A stretch of 11,950 bases of DNA from Massilia sp. UBA2604. Lineage in GTDB: Bacteria; Pseudomonadota; Gammaproteobacteria; Burkholderiales; Burkholderiaceae_D. Below, one piece after another: positions 1-7,537 of this stretch. The number at the start of each line of letters is the position of its first letter. Position 1 is the first letter of the stretch. Under the pieces are notes generated by a model. The model did not search any database and was not told where the DNA came from. It saw only the letters and a program-made list of their open reading frames with translations. The DNA is taken from the NCBI GenBank assembly GCA_002339265.1, contig DDKG01000122.1, positions 1 through 11,950 of the forward strand, written 5' to 3'. The position numbers were made by a program, and so were the translations under genes.

Positions 1-500
1 CCCAGGTCGCAGGCGCGGTCCAGCACCAGCTCGTCGCGGGCGCCCATGATCGACGCCATCATCAGGCCGACCACGCCGGCCACGTGGTAGCAGTAGCGCA
101 TGGTGTCGTCGATGGTGCGGTAGCGCGCCTCGTTGACGTCCATCGCGAAGCCGGCCAGGTGGTCGAAGGCGTAGCGCGGCGCGATCGCGTGGCCCAGCGC
201 CACTTCCTGGAAGGCGGCGAAGGCCGGATCGCGCATCGTCTCGCCCGAATAGGCGCGCCGGGTGTCGTCGTACAGCCGATCGAGCTCGAAATTGGCGCCG
301 TAGGCGCTCGGCGCGGCGGCGAAACCCAGTTCCTGGCCGTCGACCACGTCGTCGCAATGGCGGCACCAGGCGTACAGCATCAGCACACTGCGCCGGGTGG
401 CGGGCGGGAACAGCCTGGCCGCCGCTGCGAAGCTTTTCGAGCCGACCTCGATGGTCTGGGTCGCGTGGTCCATCAACTTGGTATCGGCGTACGCACTCAT
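1..500 (-). CDS. crtB: Phytoene synthase, N-terminal part (cut by window edge)
   Basis: Phytoene synthase condenses two GGPP molecules head to head into 15-cis-phytoene, the first committed carotenoid step. About 166 N-terminal residues are visible; the rest lies beyond position 1. Residues 20-56 contain GSKSF, then RRSVLMLYAWCRHCDD and the first aspartate-rich motif DDVVD (50-54), the Mg-diphosphate site typical of Pantoea-type CrtB. The helix YHVAGVVG (138-145) also fits the trans-isoprenyl synthase fold. The second aspartate motif would be outside the window. The ATG at 500 shares four bases with the crtI stop (ATGA), and a strong Shine-Dalgarno GGAAGGAG lies at 508-515, seven bases upstream, which fixes the start. 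It is the last visible gene of the crtEXYIB operon. Identification is firm. Confidence 0.97.
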   Translation of the reverse strand, partial: MSAYADTKLMDHATQTIEVGSKSFAAAARLFPPATRRSVLMLYAWCRHCDDVVDGQELGFAAAPSAYGANFELDRLYDDTRRAYSGETMRDPAFAAFQEVALGHAIAPRYAFDHLAGFAMDVNEARYRTIDDTMRYCYHVAGVVGLMMASIMGARDELVLDRACDL

Positions 501-1999
501 GCGTGGACTCCTTCCAGCATCAGGCCGGCGGTCGCCTTGGCCGAACCGATCACGCCCGGCACGCCGGCGCCGGGATGGGTGCCGGCGCCGACCAGGTACA
601 GGTTCGGCAGCTCGGCGTCGCGGTTGTGCGGGCGGAACCAGGCGCTCTGGGTCAGGATCGGTTCCAGCGAGAAGGCCGATCCCAAGTGGGCGTTGAGCTG
701 GTCGCGGAAGTCGTGCGGCGTGAAGATGCGGCTTGTCACCAGCTGGCTGCGCAGGCCCGGCATATAGCGCCGTTCGAGGTAGTCGAAGATGCGGTCGCGG
801 TAGCGGGGACCTTCGGTTTCCCAGTCGATCGGCGCATTGCCCAGGTGTGGCACCGGCGCCAGCACGTAGTGGCTGCCGCAGCCGGGCGGCGCCAGCGAGG
901 GATCGGTGACGCAGGGCGCGTGCAGGTAGAGCGAGAAATCGTCGGCTAGTTGCTGGCCGTTGAAGATGTCCTTGATCAGCTCCCGGTAGCGCGGGCCGAA
1001 GCAGACCGTGTGATGCTGCAGCTGCTCATGGTGTTTATCCAGGCCGAAGTACAGCACGAACAGCGAATTGCTGAAGCGTTTCTTCTTGAGCGCCTCGCCC
1101 TGGCTGCTGCCGCGGCCATGGTTCTTGAGCAGGTCGGCGTAGGTGTGCACCACGTCGGCATTCGATGCGACCGCGTCGGCCATGAACCAGCGGCCGTCTT
1201 CCAGCCGTACGCCGCTGGCCAGATTGCCGGCGGTCTCGATGCGCGCCACCGATGCGTTCAGTTCCAGCTTGCCGCCCATGTCCTCGAACAGCCGCACCAG
1301 GCCCGTGACCAGGGCGCCGGTGCCGCCGCGCGGGAACCACACGCCCCAGCGCCGTTCCAATGCGTGGATCAGCGTATAGATCGACGAGGTGGCGAACGGG
1401 TTGCCGCCCACCAGCAGCGAGTGGAAGGAGAAGGCCTGGCGCAGCTGCTCGTCCTTCACGAAGCGCGACACCATGCCGTACACGCTCTTCCACGCTTCCA
1501 GCCGCGCCAGCTGCGGGCCGGCCTGGATCATGTCGCGGAAGGACAGGAACGGCACCGCGCCGAGTTTTAGATAACCCTCGTCGAACACCGCCTTCGAATA
1601 GGCCAAAAAGCGCCGGTAGCCGGCGACGTCGGCCGGGTTGCGCGCATGGATCTGGCGGTCCAGCGCCTCCTGGTCGTTGGCGTAGTCGAAGTGGCTGCCG
1701 TCTTCCCAGCACAGGCGGTAGAAGGGCGTCACCGGCAGCATCTCGACGTAGTCGCCCATCTTCTTGCCGCACAGGGTGAACAGCTCCTCGATCGCCGACG
1801 GATCGGTGATGACGGTGGGGCCGGCGTCGAACACGAAGCCCTGGTCTTCGTAGACGTAGGCGCGGCCGCCCGGCTTGTCGCGCTTTTCGAGCAGGGTGGT
1901 TTGCATGCCGGCGGCCTGCAGGCGGATGGCCAGGGCCAGGCCGCCGAAGCCGGCGCCTATCACGACTGCGCGCTTGGGTTCGATTTTCATCTGGTTCAT
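497..1999 (-). CDS. crtI: Phytoene desaturase (lycopene-forming)
   Basis: This FAD-dependent bacterial CrtI introduces four double bonds into phytoene to give lycopene at the membrane. The 500-residue product is close to the family norm of about 490. Residues 12-20 hold the dinucleotide-binding GAGFGG, followed by EKRDKPGGRAY (38-48) and FDAGPTVITDPS (57-68). The C-terminal bacterial phytoene dehydrogenase signature runs through 466-492, including LVGAGTHPGAGVPG and GSAKATAGL. From memory the whole protein is very close to Pantoea CrtI, which favours the four-step, lycopene-forming activity over three-step neurosporene formation. The ATG at 1999 overlaps the crtY stop by four bases (ATGA) and has AGGA seven bases upstream; a second ATG three codons in is less likely. 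Translation is probably coupled to crtY and crtB. Confidence 0.97.
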   Translation of the reverse strand: MNQMKIEPKRAVVIGAGFGGLALAIRLQAAGMQTTLLEKRDKPGGRAYVYEDQGFVFDAGPTVITDPSAIEELFTLCGKKMGDYVEMLPVTPFYRLCWEDGSHFDYANDQEALDRQIHARNPADVAGYRRFLAYSKAVFDEGYLKLGAVPFLSFRDMIQAGPQLARLEAWKSVYGMVSRFVKDEQLRQAFSFHSLLVGGNPFATSSIYTLIHALERRWGVWFPRGGTGALVTGLVRLFEDMGGKLELNASVARIETAGNLASGVRLEDGRWFMADAVASNADVVHTYADLLKNHGRGSSQGEALKKKRFSNSLFVLYFGLDKHHEQLQHHTVCFGPRYRELIKDIFNGQQLADDFSLYLHAPCVTDPSLAPPGCGSHYVLAPVPHLGNAPIDWETEGPRYRDRIFDYLERRYMPGLRSQLVTSRIFTPHDFRDQLNAHLGSAFSLEPILTQSAWFRPHNRDAELPNLYLVGAGTHPGAGVPGVIGSAKATAGLMLEGVHA

Positions 2000-3171
2000 T
2001 CTGCGGTCCTGATCTGATAGGGGTGGGTCTTGCGTACGGCGTGAAAGGCTTCCATGACGGGCACTGGCGGCTTGCCGGTCAACAGGCGCGCCTTGTCGCC
2101 CAGGGTCGGGCGGCCGGCGTAGAAGCGCGCGATCAGCGGCGCGGGCAGGCGATAGAAACGCTGCATCACGCGCCAGCGGTGATCGGGGCTGCCGGCCAAA
2201 AACAGCATGCGGTTGAGCATGCGGAAGAAACGCTGTTCATCCCAGGCCTGCCGCGCCTCCTCGCGGATGGCAGCGAACAGCTTGGGGGCCGACAGGTCGG
2301 GCAGCGCGGCGATGCGCTCGGCCAGCCGCACCGCATGCGGCAGCGAATAGCCGGTGGTCGGGTGGAACAGGCCGGCGCGCAGGCCGACGCTGGGCTGGCC
2401 TCGCAGCTCGTCCCAGAAGCGGTCGAAGTCGCCGGCCAGCACGATGGGCAGCGAGCCTTGTTCCTCGCGCAGCACGTCGCGCACGCGCCAGCCGCGCGCC
2501 GCCACGTAGGCAGCGATGTTGGCGCGCAGCCGTTCGGGCTCCCATGCGGCGCTGTCGACGTAATGGGTGTCCTCGACCAGCACGCGGTCGGGCCCGAAGG
2601 GCAGCAGGTAGACGAAGCGGTAACCCCCCTGCTGGGCCACGCTGGCGTCCATGATCACTGGGGCCGTCAGGCCGTGGGCGGCGTCGAGCCGGACCTCCTG
2701 GCCGAGGAAGGTCTGGTAGCCGAGCGCGAGATGGCTGCTGGCGGCCATGCCGCGGCCGTCGATCACGGCGCGCGCATTCAGGACATCGCCACTGGCCAGG
2801 CGCACGCTCGTCGGGGTGACGGCGTCGATCCACACACCGGTGCGCAGCGTGGCGCCCAGGCTTGGCTCGACGACGTGGGCCAGGTCGTGCGACGCGATGC
2901 TGGCGTAGCCGCCGTCCAGGGTGCGGGCGAGGTCGGGAAACACCACATCGTAGCGCGGCCAGCGGTGCGTGACGAGCGGCGCGATCCAGCGCAGCTGTTC
3001 GGCATCGAGGTCGCTGTCGTGGAACGACCAGGTATGGTTGCCCCCCAGGCGCTTGCCCTGTTCGAGCACCAGGATGCGCAGCTCGGGGCGCTCGGTGCGC
3101 AGGCGCCATGCGATCAGGCTGTTGGCCAGGCCGCCGCCGGCCAGGATCAGGTCGTAGCTATGCTCATCCAT
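1996..3171 (-). CDS. crtY: Lycopene beta-cyclase
   Basis: CrtY cyclises both ends of lycopene to give beta-carotene, a redox-neutral reaction that needs bound reduced flavin. The 391-residue product matches the usual 380-390. An N-terminal nucleotide-binding stretch DLILAGGGLANSLIA spans 7-21, followed by GGNHTWSF (43-50), VIDGRG (136-141), LVEDTHY (198-204, the region of the essential acidic residue in the FLEEDT-like motif), GLRAGLFHPTTGYSLP (263-278) and FFRMLNRMLFLA (315-326). The open frame continues upstream to about 3381, but homology begins at the ATG at 3171, so I chose that start. It overlaps crtX by eight bases and meets crtI through an ATGA junction. Its Shine-Dalgarno is weak, which suggests reinitiation from crtX. 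Identification is firm. Confidence 0.96.
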   Translation of the reverse strand: MDEHSYDLILAGGGLANSLIAWRLRTERPELRILVLEQGKRLGGNHTWSFHDSDLDAEQLRWIAPLVTHRWPRYDVVFPDLARTLDGGYASIASHDLAHVVEPSLGATLRTGVWIDAVTPTSVRLASGDVLNARAVIDGRGMAASSHLALGYQTFLGQEVRLDAAHGLTAPVIMDASVAQQGGYRFVYLLPFGPDRVLVEDTHYVDSAAWEPERLRANIAAYVAARGWRVRDVLREEQGSLPIVLAGDFDRFWDELRGQPSVGLRAGLFHPTTGYSLPHAVRLAERIAALPDLSAPKLFAAIREEARQAWDEQRFFRMLNRMLFLAGSPDHRWRVMQRFYRLPAPLIARFYAGRPTLGDKARLLTGKPPVPVMEAFHAVRKTHPYQIRTAE

Positions 3172-4474
3172 GGCTGGCCAGGCGTTGGGTCGCGGGGGCC
3201 AATCCGAGTGCGGCCTCGATGACGTCGGCTGCGCGCGGCGCGCCGCCGGCCTGGCGGATCTGGTCGGCCAGCGGCGCCATCCGTTCTCTGAACTGCGGCT
3301 CGTCCAGCAGGCGGCGCAGCTTGCGCGACAGCTCGCCGACGCTGGCGAAGCGCGGCGAGGCGCGCAGGCCGACGCCGGCATACTCTACCCGCGCGGCGGC
3401 GCCCGGATGGTCGAAGGCGACCGGCAGCGCCAGGATCGGCGTGCGGGTGGCGATGGCTTCCATCACGGTGTTGGCGCCGGCATGCGAGATGACGGCGTCG
3501 GCGCGCGCCAGCACCGCCAGCTGCGGCACGAAGGCGTGCACGCGGGTGTTACCGATGCGTTCCAGCGCGCGCACCTGCGCGTCATCCAGGCCGCCGCAGT
3601 GGGCGATCAGCAGCTGCGCATCCTGGCGCGCGCAGGCCCGGGCGATGCGCTTGAACAGGCCGAAGCGCTGGCTGACCAGGGTGCCGAGCGAGGCGTAGAC
3701 GAAGGGCCGGGTGCTCGATGCGGGCGGCAGCAGCGCCGCCAGTTCGGCCGGCGCCGGCGCCGGCGCGGATGCGCCGGAGTGCAGCGGGCCGACGTGATGG
3801 AAATGCGGCGGCAACTCGCGTCGCGGAAAATCGAAGCCCGGCACGATCTGGCCGACCTGGGCCAGCGGCGACAGGCATTCGTGAAGCTTGCCGCGCGGCG
3901 ACAAGCCCAGGTGCTCGGCCTCGGCCGCGATCGCGCGCTCGTGCGGCCCCATCATCCAGTCGTAGACGCGGGTGCTGCCTTCCACGATCTTGAAGGCGCG
4001 CTCGCTGTCCTCGTAGATGAAGGGCATTACGGGCAGCGGAATGCCCGGCTCGCGGTTGACCGGCAGCGCGCAGGCGACCGAGACGAAGGGCATGCCGATG
4101 CCCTCGGCCACCAGGCCGCCGGCCGCTTCCATCTGGTCGGCGATCAAAAAGTCGACCTGCAGCTCGCGCAGCGCTGCCGGCAGTTCGCGGCACAGCATCG
4201 TGGTGCTGTCCGCCATGTCGAGGATCACGCGGCGCAGGCCCAGCGGCGAGCCGGGATTGGCGACCCGCGCCAGCATTGCCGGCAACGAACCGGCCGGGTG
4301 CGTGCGATGGCCCACGGCATGGAAGCCGATCCGCTCGTCCTTGATGTAGGCGGCGGCGTCGGGGCGGTGCACGAAGCTGACGCGGTGCCCGCGGGCGACG
4401 AGTTCGCGCGCCAGCACCGACAAGGTATTGAAGTGGCTGTAGAGCGCCGGGGCCACCACCGCGAAATGCGCCAT
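3164..4474 (-). CDS. crtX: Zeaxanthin glycosyltransferase
   Basis: CrtX transfers sugar from a UDP-sugar to the hydroxyls of zeaxanthin. The product has 436 residues, near the usual 430. It has a GT-B layout: an acceptor-binding half starting FAVVAPALYSHFNTLSVLARELVARGH (4-30, mostly conserved in CrtX) and a donor half with FVYASLGTL (258-266), FVPQLAVL (315-322), HAGANTVMEA (331-340) and PVAFDHPGAAARV (351-363). In Pantoea CrtX I recall DQ where this protein has D355-H356, a position tied to sugar-donor choice in related UGTs. The gene begins 14 bases after crtE and overlaps crtY by eight. Its substrate requires CrtZ hydroxylation of beta-carotene, and crtZ is not visible. The family is certain; the exact sugar is not. 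Confidence 0.94.
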   Translation of the reverse strand: MAHFAVVAPALYSHFNTLSVLARELVARGHRVSFVHRPDAAAYIKDERIGFHAVGHRTHPAGSLPAMLARVANPGSPLGLRRVILDMADSTTMLCRELPAALRELQVDFLIADQMEAAGGLVAEGIGMPFVSVACALPVNREPGIPLPVMPFIYEDSERAFKIVEGSTRVYDWMMGPHERAIAAEAEHLGLSPRGKLHECLSPLAQVGQIVPGFDFPRRELPPHFHHVGPLHSGASAPAPAPAELAALLPPASSTRPFVYASLGTLVSQRFGLFKRIARACARQDAQLLIAHCGGLDDAQVRALERIGNTRVHAFVPQLAVLARADAVISHAGANTVMEAIATRTPILALPVAFDHPGAAARVEYAGVGLRASPRFASVGELSRKLRRLLDEPQFRERMAPLADQIRQAGGAPRAADVIEAALGLAPATQRLASHG

Positions 4475-4488
4475 CCGAACCGCCGGAC

Positions 4489-5484
4489 TCAGGAGAGGCG
4501 CAGCTCGGCCAGGTGCGCGCCCGGACGCAGCTCGCGCGCCTTGGCCAGCTCGGGCGCGAAGCGCTTGCCCTTGCCTTCTTTCGCGAACAGGTCGGACACG
4601 AAGCGGCGCGTGCGGCCGTGGGCGCCGACGGCGGCGCCGAGGCAGCGGTCGGCTTCGACCAGGCAGGCCGTCAGGCGGCGCTGGGCTTCGTCGCGGCCCA
4701 GGGTATTGATCAGCGTGGCCTTGCCGACGTCCTTGCCGGTGTCCTTGCCGGTCACGGCGCTGTCCTTGCCGTCCAGGAAATCGTCCTTGATCTGGAAAGC
4801 CTGGCCGGCCGCCAGCGCGAAGGCGCGCAGCTGCTGCGCGATCCCGTCATCGGCATGGCAGACGATGCAGGCCATGTCGACCGCCACGCCCAGCAACAGG
4901 CCGGTCTTGAGTTCATTGGTAGTGGCGATGGCCTCCGGCGAGCGCGCGCCGCCGTGCAGGTCTTCGAACTGGCCGCGCACCAGGCCCTGTTCGCCCACCG
5001 TTTGCGCCAGGGTCGCGACCAGGCGCGCACGCGTGGCAGGCTGGATGTCCTGGGCCTGCGACAGTACGCCGAAGGCGCGGCTGAGCAGGGCAACCGAGGC
5101 CAGGATGGCCACGTCTTCGCCGAACTGGATGTGGATGGCGGGCTTGCCTCGGCGCAGGCTGGCATCGTCCATGCAGGGCAGGTCGTCGAGGATCAGGGAG
5201 GCGGCGTGTACCAGTTCGACCGCGCAGGCGACGTCGACCAGCGCCTTCGACGTACAGCCGAGGTCGCGCGCGACCAGCATCAGCAGCAGGGGACGCATGC
5301 GCTTTCCGGCGCTGAGCGCAGAAGCGCGCATGGCCTTGGTCAGCTGGTCGAGCGGGCCGCTGCCGGCCAGCAACTCGTCGATGCGGCGATCGATGGCGGC
5401 ACGCAGTTCGGCCACCTCGTCGACGGGCGCGCCATCGAACTGTTCCAGGCGGAGCCCGTCATAGCGCGGTGTTGCTGTCTTCAT
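4489..5484 (-). CDS. crtE: Geranylgeranyl diphosphate synthase
   Basis: CrtE is a prenyl transferase that extends FPP or allylic diphosphates with IPP to C20 GGPP, the carotenoid precursor. The 331 residues are somewhat longer than the roughly 305 of Pantoea CrtE, mainly at the N-terminus. The expected motifs are present: GKRMRP (60-65), the first aspartate-rich motif DDLPCMDD (100-107) with the two-residue insertion usual in bacterial GGPP/FPP synthases, RRGKP (111-115), ELKTG (191-195) and the second motif DDFLD (234-238). It is first in the operon; the ATG at 5484 follows AAGGGAG with five bases spacing. Motifs alone do not separate FPP from GGPP synthase; the crt context decides for GGPP. 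No idi gene lies between crtE and crtX, unlike in some Pantoea clusters. Confidence 0.94.
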   Translation of the reverse strand: MKTATPRYDGLRLEQFDGAPVDEVAELRAAIDRRIDELLAGSGPLDQLTKAMRASALSAGKRMRPLLLMLVARDLGCTSKALVDVACAVELVHAASLILDDLPCMDDASLRRGKPAIHIQFGEDVAILASVALLSRAFGVLSQAQDIQPATRARLVATLAQTVGEQGLVRGQFEDLHGGARSPEAIATTNELKTGLLLGVAVDMACIVCHADDGIAQQLRAFALAAGQAFQIKDDFLDGKDSAVTGKDTGKDVGKATLINTLGRDEAQRRLTACLVEADRCLGAAVGAHGRTRRFVSDLFAKEGKGKRFAPELAKARELRPGAHLAELRLS

Positions 5485-5499
5485 GCGAGCTCCCTTGGA

Positions 5500-5524
5500 A
5501 AGTTAATGAACTTGATAACTATCA
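5500..5524 (-). promoter_or_regulatory. Adjacent small inverted repeats in the crtE leader
   Basis: Two abutting dyads lie just downstream of the candidate -10 boxes and before the crtE ribosome site. On the plus strand they are AAGTT-AATG-AACTT (5500-5513) and TGATA-AC-TATCA (5513-5524), each with five-base arms. They would overlap or closely follow the transcription start and so could be operators. They are short, and AT-rich DNA produces such dyads by chance, so function is unproven. Confidence 0.35.
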
Positions 5525-5563
5525 TACCGGAGGCGATATTAAAAATTAGTCAATCAGGCTCAA
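5521..5563 (-). promoter_or_regulatory. Candidate promoter(s) of the crtEXYIB operon
   Basis: The 5485-5600 stretch is clearly AT-richer than its surroundings and precedes crtE. Two sigma70-like pairings are visible on the minus strand. One is TTGAGC (5563-5558), 16 bases, TAATAT (5541-5536). The other is TTGACT (5553-5548), 21 bases, TATGAT (5526-5521). The 21-base spacer of the second is too long for unaided sigma70 and resembles MerR-type activated promoters, but no activator gene of that family is in the window. Which one is used cannot be decided by reading. Confidence 0.5.
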
Positions 5564-5636
5564 TCGTGCGGCGGGTTTCTGCTTAAAAACTGTGCAATAA
5601 AATGCGATAGGGAAATGGTGGGCGGGACAAATACGG

Positions 5637-5661
5637 TTCGACCCACGCAAGGTAGGTCGAA
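5637..5661 (-). terminator. Possible weak terminator after the LysR gene
   Basis: A perfect seven-base inverted repeat, TTCGACC and GGTCGAA, is separated by an 11-base loop and starts 19 bases past the stop of the LysR gene. On the minus strand it is followed by only a short, broken T stretch (CCGTATTTGTCCC), so it is not a textbook intrinsic terminator. It is the only hairpin I see between the regulator and the crt promoter region. Confidence 0.3.
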
Positions 5662-5680
5662 TGCGGGAGCAGGCAGGTGT

Positions 5681-6589
5681 TCAGGCCGGCTGTTCGTCCG
5701 GGAACAGGATCTTGAGGAAGGCGCGCACCACCGGCGCATCGTCGTGCGCCGGGTAGCTGATGTACAGGTTGGCCGACGGCGCGTGGGCGTGGATCGGCAG
5801 GAAGCGAACGCCCGGCCAGCCGATGCGGCTGGTGGTTTCCGGCATCAGGGCCACGCCCAGGCCGGCGCCGACCATGGCCAGCAGGGTCTGCGGCTCGGCC
5901 GCCTCCTGGAAGATGGTCGGCTGGAAGCCGGCATTGACGCAGCACTGCAGCAGGTAGCGCGGCTCGGCCGACTGGTCCAGGTGCAGGGTCAGCATCGGCT
6001 CGCCCGCGATCTCGGGCAGGGCGATCGAGTCGCGCGCGGCCAGCGGATGGCGGGCATTTACCGCCACGCAGAACTGCTCCTTGAAGCACAGTTCCTGGCG
6101 CAGGTTGGCCTGCTTGAGCACGTCCTGCTCGATGCGCGGCTCGCGCCAGAAGCCGACGTCGATCTGCTTGCTGCGCAGCGCTTCCCACTGGTCGTTCGGG
6201 CCCAGCTCGTGGATGGTCCAGGTCACGCGCGGAAACTGGCTCTGGAACTGCTCCAGCAGGCCGGGGATCGGCCCCCACATCGCCGAGCCGACGATGCCGA
6301 CCCGCAGCCGCCCCACCTCGCCGCGGTCGATCTGGCGGATGGTGTCGATGGTCATCCGCATCTTGCCGAGCAGCTCGGCCGCCTCGACCATCAGCGCGCG
6401 GCCGGCCACGGTCAGCTCGAAGCTGCGCGTGGTGCGGGTGAACAGCTTCACACCCAGCTCGCTTTCGAGCTTCATGATCTGCTGCGACAGCGGCGGTTGC
6501 GAGATGTGCAGGCGCTCGGCGGCGCGGCTGAAGCTTTTTTCTTCGGCCACCGCCAGGAAGTATTTCAGCTGTTTCAGGTCGATCGACAT
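5681..6589 (-). CDS. LysR-family transcriptional regulator
   Basis: This 302-residue protein has the standard length and layout of LysR regulators. The N-terminal winged helix-turn-helix spans about 1-62, with LKQLKYFLAVAEEKSFSRAA (5-24), the recognition-helix region ISQPPLSQQIMKLE (29-42) and LFTRTTRSFELT (49-60). A linker helix follows to about 90, then a periplasmic-binding-protein-like effector domain (about 92-295). The effector cannot be read from sequence. The gene starts 16 bases after psuG on the same strand, so it may be the last gene of the psuK-psuG unit. It is also about 200 bases upstream of crtE, so it could act on either block. The start ATG at 6589 fits the family, although no clear Shine-Dalgarno is present. 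Family assignment is firm; target unknown. Confidence 0.93.
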   Translation of the reverse strand: MSIDLKQLKYFLAVAEEKSFSRAAERLHISQPPLSQQIMKLESELGVKLFTRTTRSFELTVAGRALMVEAAELLGKMRMTIDTIRQIDRGEVGRLRVGIVGSAMWGPIPGLLEQFQSQFPRVTWTIHELGPNDQWEALRSKQIDVGFWREPRIEQDVLKQANLRQELCFKEQFCVAVNARHPLAARDSIALPEIAGEPMLTLHLDQSAEPRYLLQCCVNAGFQPTIFQEAAEPQTLLAMVGAGLGVALMPETTSRIGWPGVRFLPIHAHAPSANLYISYPAHDDAPVVRAFLKILFPDEQPA

Positions 6590-6605
6590 GGCGCGCTGCG
6601 TGAGG

Positions 6606-7523
<918 letters not shown>

Positions 7524-7537
7524 GGTCAAATCTTTAT

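Noticed and set aside
2023..3222. A 399-codon plus-strand open frame opposite crtY.
   Set aside because: Same composition artefact; crtY on the other strand has all expected motifs.
3172..3381. Upstream extension of the crtY frame to about 3381.
   Set aside because: The extra 70 residues are Arg/Ala/Ser-rich shadow of crtX, and CrtY homology begins at the ATG at 3171.
3170..5464. A 764-codon plus-strand open frame opposite crtX and crtE.
   Set aside because: It is antisense to two well-recognised genes, its translation is low-complexity and rich in Arg, Gln, Ala and Gly, and it shows no family motifs. Long antisense frames are expected in GC-rich coding DNA.
5583..6278. A 231-codon minus-strand open frame overlapping the end of the LysR gene.
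   Set aside because: It is out of frame with the clearly recognisable LysR protein and is Pro/Ala/Arg-rich without motifs.
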